Below, piece after piece: positions 61,078 to 64,000 of a stretch of 64,000 bases of DNA. Positions within the stretch are counted from its first letter, which is position 1. Each line of letters begins with the position of its first letter. This DNA comes from Pseudomonas wayambapalatensis (lineage in GTDB: Bacteria > Pseudomonadota > Gammaproteobacteria > Pseudomonadales > Pseudomonadaceae), in the NCBI GenBank assembly GCA_014268975.2, contig CP077096.1, forward strand, positions 5,012,001-5,076,000, written 5' to 3'. The position numbers and the translations under genes were made by a program. The notes below the pieces were generated by a model. That model was not told where the DNA came from, did no database searches, and worked only from the letters and a program-made list of their open reading frames with translations.

Positions 61078-61196
61078 GCGGGCTTGTCCCGCGATCGGGC
61101 GCGAAGCGGCCGTAACTCAGGCGACCGTACTTTTCCTGAGGGACTGCGATAGCTGGGTTTACGGCCGCTTCGCGCCCGATCGCGGGACAAGCCCGC
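61078..61196. repeat. Perfect 38-bp inverted repeat between the flavoprotein gene and rhlE
   Basis: 61078-61115 and 61159-61196 are perfect reverse complements around a 43-bp spacer. Each arm joins a REP core (GCGGGCTTGTCCCGCGATCG) to GGCGCGAAGCGGCCGTAA. An extended REP lead-in starts near 61037. Both convergent transcripts would fold it into a strong hairpin. Confidence 0.85.
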
Positions 61197-61215
61197 TCCT
61201 ACAGGAACCCCCGCA

Positions 61216-62541
61216 CTAGGGTTTGCGCTTGCGTGGCCCGCTGTTGAAACTCGGCACCTTGCGCACCGGCTTGACCGTCGGTGCCGAATCTTCCGAGCTG
61301 TCCATCCACTTGCCCAGCCCGCGCTTGGCACTGTTCTCTTTGGGTTTCTTGGGCTTTTTCGGTTTCTTCAGCACCTGGCCGCTGGCATCGGTCATCGGCA
61401 CCCGGTGATCGGGGATGAAGTCCGGCTCTTCATGACGCGGCAACGTCTGGCGGATCAGGACCTCGATCGCCGACAGCAATTGCACCTCGTCGGCGCACAC
61501 CAGCGAAATCGCCTCGCCCTTGTTACCCGCTCGCCCGGTACGACCGATGCGGTGTACGTAATCCTCGGCAACGATCGGCAGGTCGAGGTTGACCACCAGC
61601 GGCAGGTCGTCGATATCGATGCCGCGAGCAGCGACGTCTGTCGCGACCAGCACCTGGACTTCACGCGCCTTGAAGGTATCCAGCGCCCGCTGGCGGGTCG
61701 CCTGTGGACGATCGCCATGGATGCCATCGGCATTGACCCCCTCGGCCAGCAGCCGCTCGACCAGTTGATCGACGCCGTTGCGGGTCTTGGCGAACACCAG
61801 CACCTGCTTCCAGCGCTGCTTGCGCATCAGGTGGCAGAACAGGTCGGCCTTGCGCTTTTTGTCTACCGGCACCAGCCATTGCTTGACGGTGGTGGCGGCG
61901 GCGTTGCGCGGGCTGACTTCGATACTCAGCGGATCGTTCAGGGCCAGGCCGGCGAGCATGCGGATCTGATCGGAGAACGTCGCCGAGAACAGCAAGGTCT
62001 GGCGCTTGCGTGGCAAGGCGGCGTACACCGCCTGCAGTTCTTCGGCAAAGCCCAGGTCGAGCATGCGGTCGGCTTCGTCGAGCACCAAGGTTTGCACCTG
62101 ACCGAACTTCACCGCGTTCTGGCGGAACAGATCGAGCAGGCGGCCCGGCGTCGCCACCAGCAAGTCGACGCCACGGCGCAGACGCATCATCTGTGGGTTG
62201 AGGCTGACGCCGCCGTACACCGCGTAGGTGCTCAACGGCAGGTGCTCGGCGTATTCACGGATATTGGCGTGCACCTGCTCGGCCAGCTCGCGGGTGGGCA
62301 CCAGCACCAACGCGCGAATCGAATTGCTGGCCACCTTCTCACCCTCGAGCGCCAGGCGCTGCAACACCGGCAAGGCAAAACCGGCGGTCTTGCCGGTGCC
62401 GGTCTGGGCAGCGGCCATCAGGTCGCGCCCTGCCAGCACGGCGGGGATGGCCTGGGCCTGGATCGGGGTCGGGGTGGAATAGTCCCGCTGCTGCAGGGTG
62501 CGCAGCAGGGGTTCGATCAGGCCGAGTTTGGCGAAATTCAT
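61216..62541 (-). CDS. rhlE: DEAD-box RNA helicase RhlE
   Basis: A 441-residue RNA helicase: F and Q motif at the N-terminus (PTPIQAQAIP), motif I AQTGTGKT near 45, PTRELAEQ, motif II DEAD in VLDEADRMLD near 155, motif III SATF, and motif VI HRIGRTGR near 335. The last ~60 residues are Lys/Pro-rich and basic and probably bind RNA. The role is rRNA maturation or RNA decay. The start codon gives MNFAKLGLIEPLLRTLQ, the family start. Confidence 0.93.
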   Translation of the reverse strand: MNFAKLGLIEPLLRTLQQRDYSTPTPIQAQAIPAVLAGRDLMAAAQTGTGKTAGFALPVLQRLALEGEKVASNSIRALVLVPTRELAEQVHANIREYAEHLPLSTYAVYGGVSLNPQMMRLRRGVDLLVATPGRLLDLFRQNAVKFGQVQTLVLDEADRMLDLGFAEELQAVYAALPRKRQTLLFSATFSDQIRMLAGLALNDPLSIEVSPRNAAATTVKQWLVPVDKKRKADLFCHLMRKQRWKQVLVFAKTRNGVDQLVERLLAEGVNADGIHGDRPQATRQRALDTFKAREVQVLVATDVAARGIDIDDLPLVVNLDLPIVAEDYVHRIGRTGRAGNKGEAISLVCADEVQLLSAIEVLIRQTLPRHEEPDFIPDHRVPMTDASGQVLKKPKKPKKPKENSAKRGLGKWMDSSEDSAPTVKPVRKVPSFNSGPRKRKP

Positions 62542-62644
62542 GGTGATACCGTCAGGGGGTTCAGCGAAGGCGGCAGTTTACCGCAAGCCCCCTGGAGTTG
62601 CGCTGGCTTTGACGCCCACCGCTACCACCGGATGCACCGGCCCC

Positions 62645-63541
62645 TCAGGCCAGCTGCCGGGGCGCACGCCGCCACTGTGGCAGCCCGATCAGCACCACCG
62701 CCCCGACGATCACCCCCATGGCCAGGCATTCCTCGGCGCCGATCTGCTCACCGGCAAAGACAATCCCGAGCAATACCGCCACCACCGGGTTGACGTACGC
62801 GTAGCTGGTCGCAGCCGCCGGCCGCACGTGCTTGAGCAGGTACATGTACGAGCTGAAGGCCACGATCGAACCGAAGAAGATCAGGTAGGCCAGTGCCCCC
62901 CAGCCCGCCGCCGTCGGCATCTGGGTCAGGCGCTCACCGCTCAGGGCGCTGCCGATCAACAACGCAGCGCCGCCCACCAGCATCTCGGCAGCACTGGCCA
63001 TGGCGCCCTGGGGCAAGGGCAGGTTCTTGCTCCACACCGAGCCGAACGCCCAGGCCGCGGCTGCGAACAGGATCAACACCGCCCCCATGGGGCTGGCCTG
63101 CAGGTTCGAACCGAGGTTGAGCAGCCCGATACCGGCAAGCCCGAGGAAAATCCCCGCCCATTCAAGACGCGAATTGCGATGACCGAACAGCAGCCCGAAC
63201 AGCAAGGTGAACAACGGCACCGTGGCCACCGCCAGCGCGGCAACGCCCGATGCCACGCCAGCATGCTCGGCCAGGGTCACGCCACCGTTGCCGCAACTGA
63301 GCAGCAGAAACCCGATCGCCCCCGCCGCCCGCCATTGCGCCCAGGTCGGAGCCGGCACCCCGCGCCAGCGCAGGAAGCCATACAACAGGCTGCCGGCAAT
63401 GACAAAACGCACCCCGGCCATGAGCAAGGGCGGCCAGGATTCGACACCGATGCGAATGGCCAGGTAGGTAGACCCCCAGACCAGATAGAGGGCGATGAAG
63501 GCGCCGATCAGCAGCCAGGGAAAACGACGGGAGGCAGGCAT
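62645..63541 (-). CDS. EamA family drug/metabolite exporter (YedA-like)
   Basis: A 298-residue inner membrane protein with 10 hydrophobic segments and two EamA repeats. It begins FIALYLVWGSTYLAIRIGVESWPPLLMAG and has the second-repeat segment HVRPAAATSYAYVNPVVAVLLG near 240. This group exports amino acids or metabolites. An Lrp/AsnC gene is divergent from it, a common pairing for amino acid exporters. A dyad lies in the shared region. Confidence 0.88.
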   Translation of the reverse strand: MPASRRFPWLLIGAFIALYLVWGSTYLAIRIGVESWPPLLMAGVRFVIAGSLLYGFLRWRGVPAPTWAQWRAAGAIGFLLLSCGNGGVTLAEHAGVASGVAALAVATVPLFTLLFGLLFGHRNSRLEWAGIFLGLAGIGLLNLGSNLQASPMGAVLILFAAAAWAFGSVWSKNLPLPQGAMASAAEMLVGGAALLIGSALSGERLTQMPTAAGWGALAYLIFFGSIVAFSSYMYLLKHVRPAAATSYAYVNPVVAVLLGIVFAGEQIGAEECLAMGVIVGAVVLIGLPQWRRAPRQLA

Positions 63542-63560
63542 GACAAAAGACTCGAAATCC

Positions 63561-63600
63561 GTTTACGGGTGACTTAGTTTAGAAAGGCACTCCCGTAAAC
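63561..63600. promoter_or_regulatory. Dyad in the exporter / Lrp-type regulator promoter region
   Basis: GTTTACGGG (63561-63569) and CCCGTAAAC (63592-63600) are perfect inverted 9-mers 22 bp apart, about two helical turns. A further half-like ACGTTTA is at 63614-63620. This suits a multimeric Lrp-type regulator acting on the exporter promoter. Confidence 0.5.
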
Positions 63601-63696
63601 ATAAGTTACAAAACACGTTTAATAGACCCATACACTTTGCAATGAACGGTAATTCACCTGTTTTTCCGTTGATTGCATATCCGCACCGAGAAGCCC

Positions 63697-64000
63697 ATGG
63701 ACAAGTACGATCGCATGCTGCTCGCCGCCCTGCTCGAAGACGGTCGCGCCACCTACGCCCAGCTCGCCCGCCAGGTCAACCTGTCGGCGCCGGCGGTGGC
63801 CGAACGAGTCGCCAAACTCGAGGCCAGCGGAGTGATCACCGGTTACGCCGCCAAAGTCGACCTGGAAAAGATCGGCCTGCCCATCCAGTGCATCATCGAA
63901 CTGCGCCTGGCCAGCCACAGCAACCAGCAGGCCTATGACGCCCTGGCGCGCATCCCCCAGCTCACCGAATGCCATCGGGTCACGGGCGACCCGTGCGTGA
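63697..64000 (+). CDS. Lrp/AsnC family regulator, N-terminal part
   Basis: The first ~101 residues of an Lrp/AsnC regulator, cut by the window end. The HTH is in residues 1-50 (MDKYDRMLLAALLEDGRATYAQLARQVNLSAPAVAERVAKLE is the region), followed by the start of the RAM effector domain (IIELRLASHSNQQAYDALARIPQLTECHRVTGD). The divergent EamA exporter is the likely target. A full-length protein would be about 150 residues. Confidence 0.88.
   Translation, partial: MDKYDRMLLAALLEDGRATYAQLARQVNLSAPAVAERVAKLEASGVITGYAAKVDLEKIGLPIQCIIELRLASHSNQQAYDALARIPQLTECHRVTGDPCV

Overview
The window comes from a Pseudomonas chromosome, most probably of the P. putida group. The evidence is high GC, strong codon bias, dispersed GC-rich REP elements, and the gene order dnaK-grpE-recN-fur-omlA-rnfH-ratA-smpB-lldPD-dld. 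It also carries pcaHG beside an McpS-type chemoreceptor and a complete aerobic nicotinate degradation (nic) cluster. No rRNA, tRNA, insertion sequence or CRISPR array was seen.

Layout. 1-6.4 kb: housekeeping block with dnaK (3' end cut by the window edge), grpE, recN, fur, omlA/bamE, rnfH, ratA and smpB. Heat-shock promoters, a LexA box and intrinsic terminators are readable here. 6.4-13.2 kb: lactate use (lldR, lldP, lldD and an FAD/Fe-S D-lactate dehydrogenase) with a perfect operator palindrome. 13.4-20.2 kb: an MFS exporter, a purine permease, trmA, a LysR regulator, a periplasmic cupin, and pcaHG (protocatechuate 3,4-dioxygenase) with a PcaQ-type box upstream. 20.4-31 kb: a zinc metallopeptidase, two tandem chemoreceptors, ggt, two LysR regulators, divergent mdaB/ygiN-like genes and a TauE/SafE permease.

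31.2-45.4 kb: the nic cluster. nicC-D-E-F-T-P read leftward and nicX-R, then nicA-B, read rightward. nicS and an XdhC-type molybdenum cofactor chaperone close the cluster. Together they take up nicotinate, hydroxylate it with NicAB (Mo/Fe-S/cytochrome c), form 2,5-dihydroxypyridine (NicC), open the ring (NicX), and release formate, ammonia and fumarate (NicD, NicF, NicE). A HicAB toxin-antitoxin pair follows.

46.3-52.0 kb: a six-gene, tightly packed operon that looks like a self-contained membrane lipid pathway. It holds a CDP-alcohol phosphatidyltransferase, a hydrolase-methyltransferase fusion, a PAP2-dual-specificity phosphatase fusion, a small membrane protein, a PlsC-type acyltransferase and a CdsA-type cytidylyltransferase. 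Its product is not known to me, and I regard it as the best candidate for an undescribed system here. 52.1-64 kb: a cupin, an iron-complex ABC importer behind a Fur-like box, HAD phosphatase, tesB, GNAT, histidine phosphatase, HDAC-like amidohydrolase, HI0933-type flavoprotein, rhlE, an EamA exporter and the start of an Lrp/AsnC regulator.

Other notable points are four exact DnaA boxes in under 1 kb inside and just before the flavoprotein gene, a second chemoreceptor that differs in length from its McpS-like neighbour by one 103-residue gap in the ligand-binding domain, and a REP element translated in frame inside a phosphatase gene.
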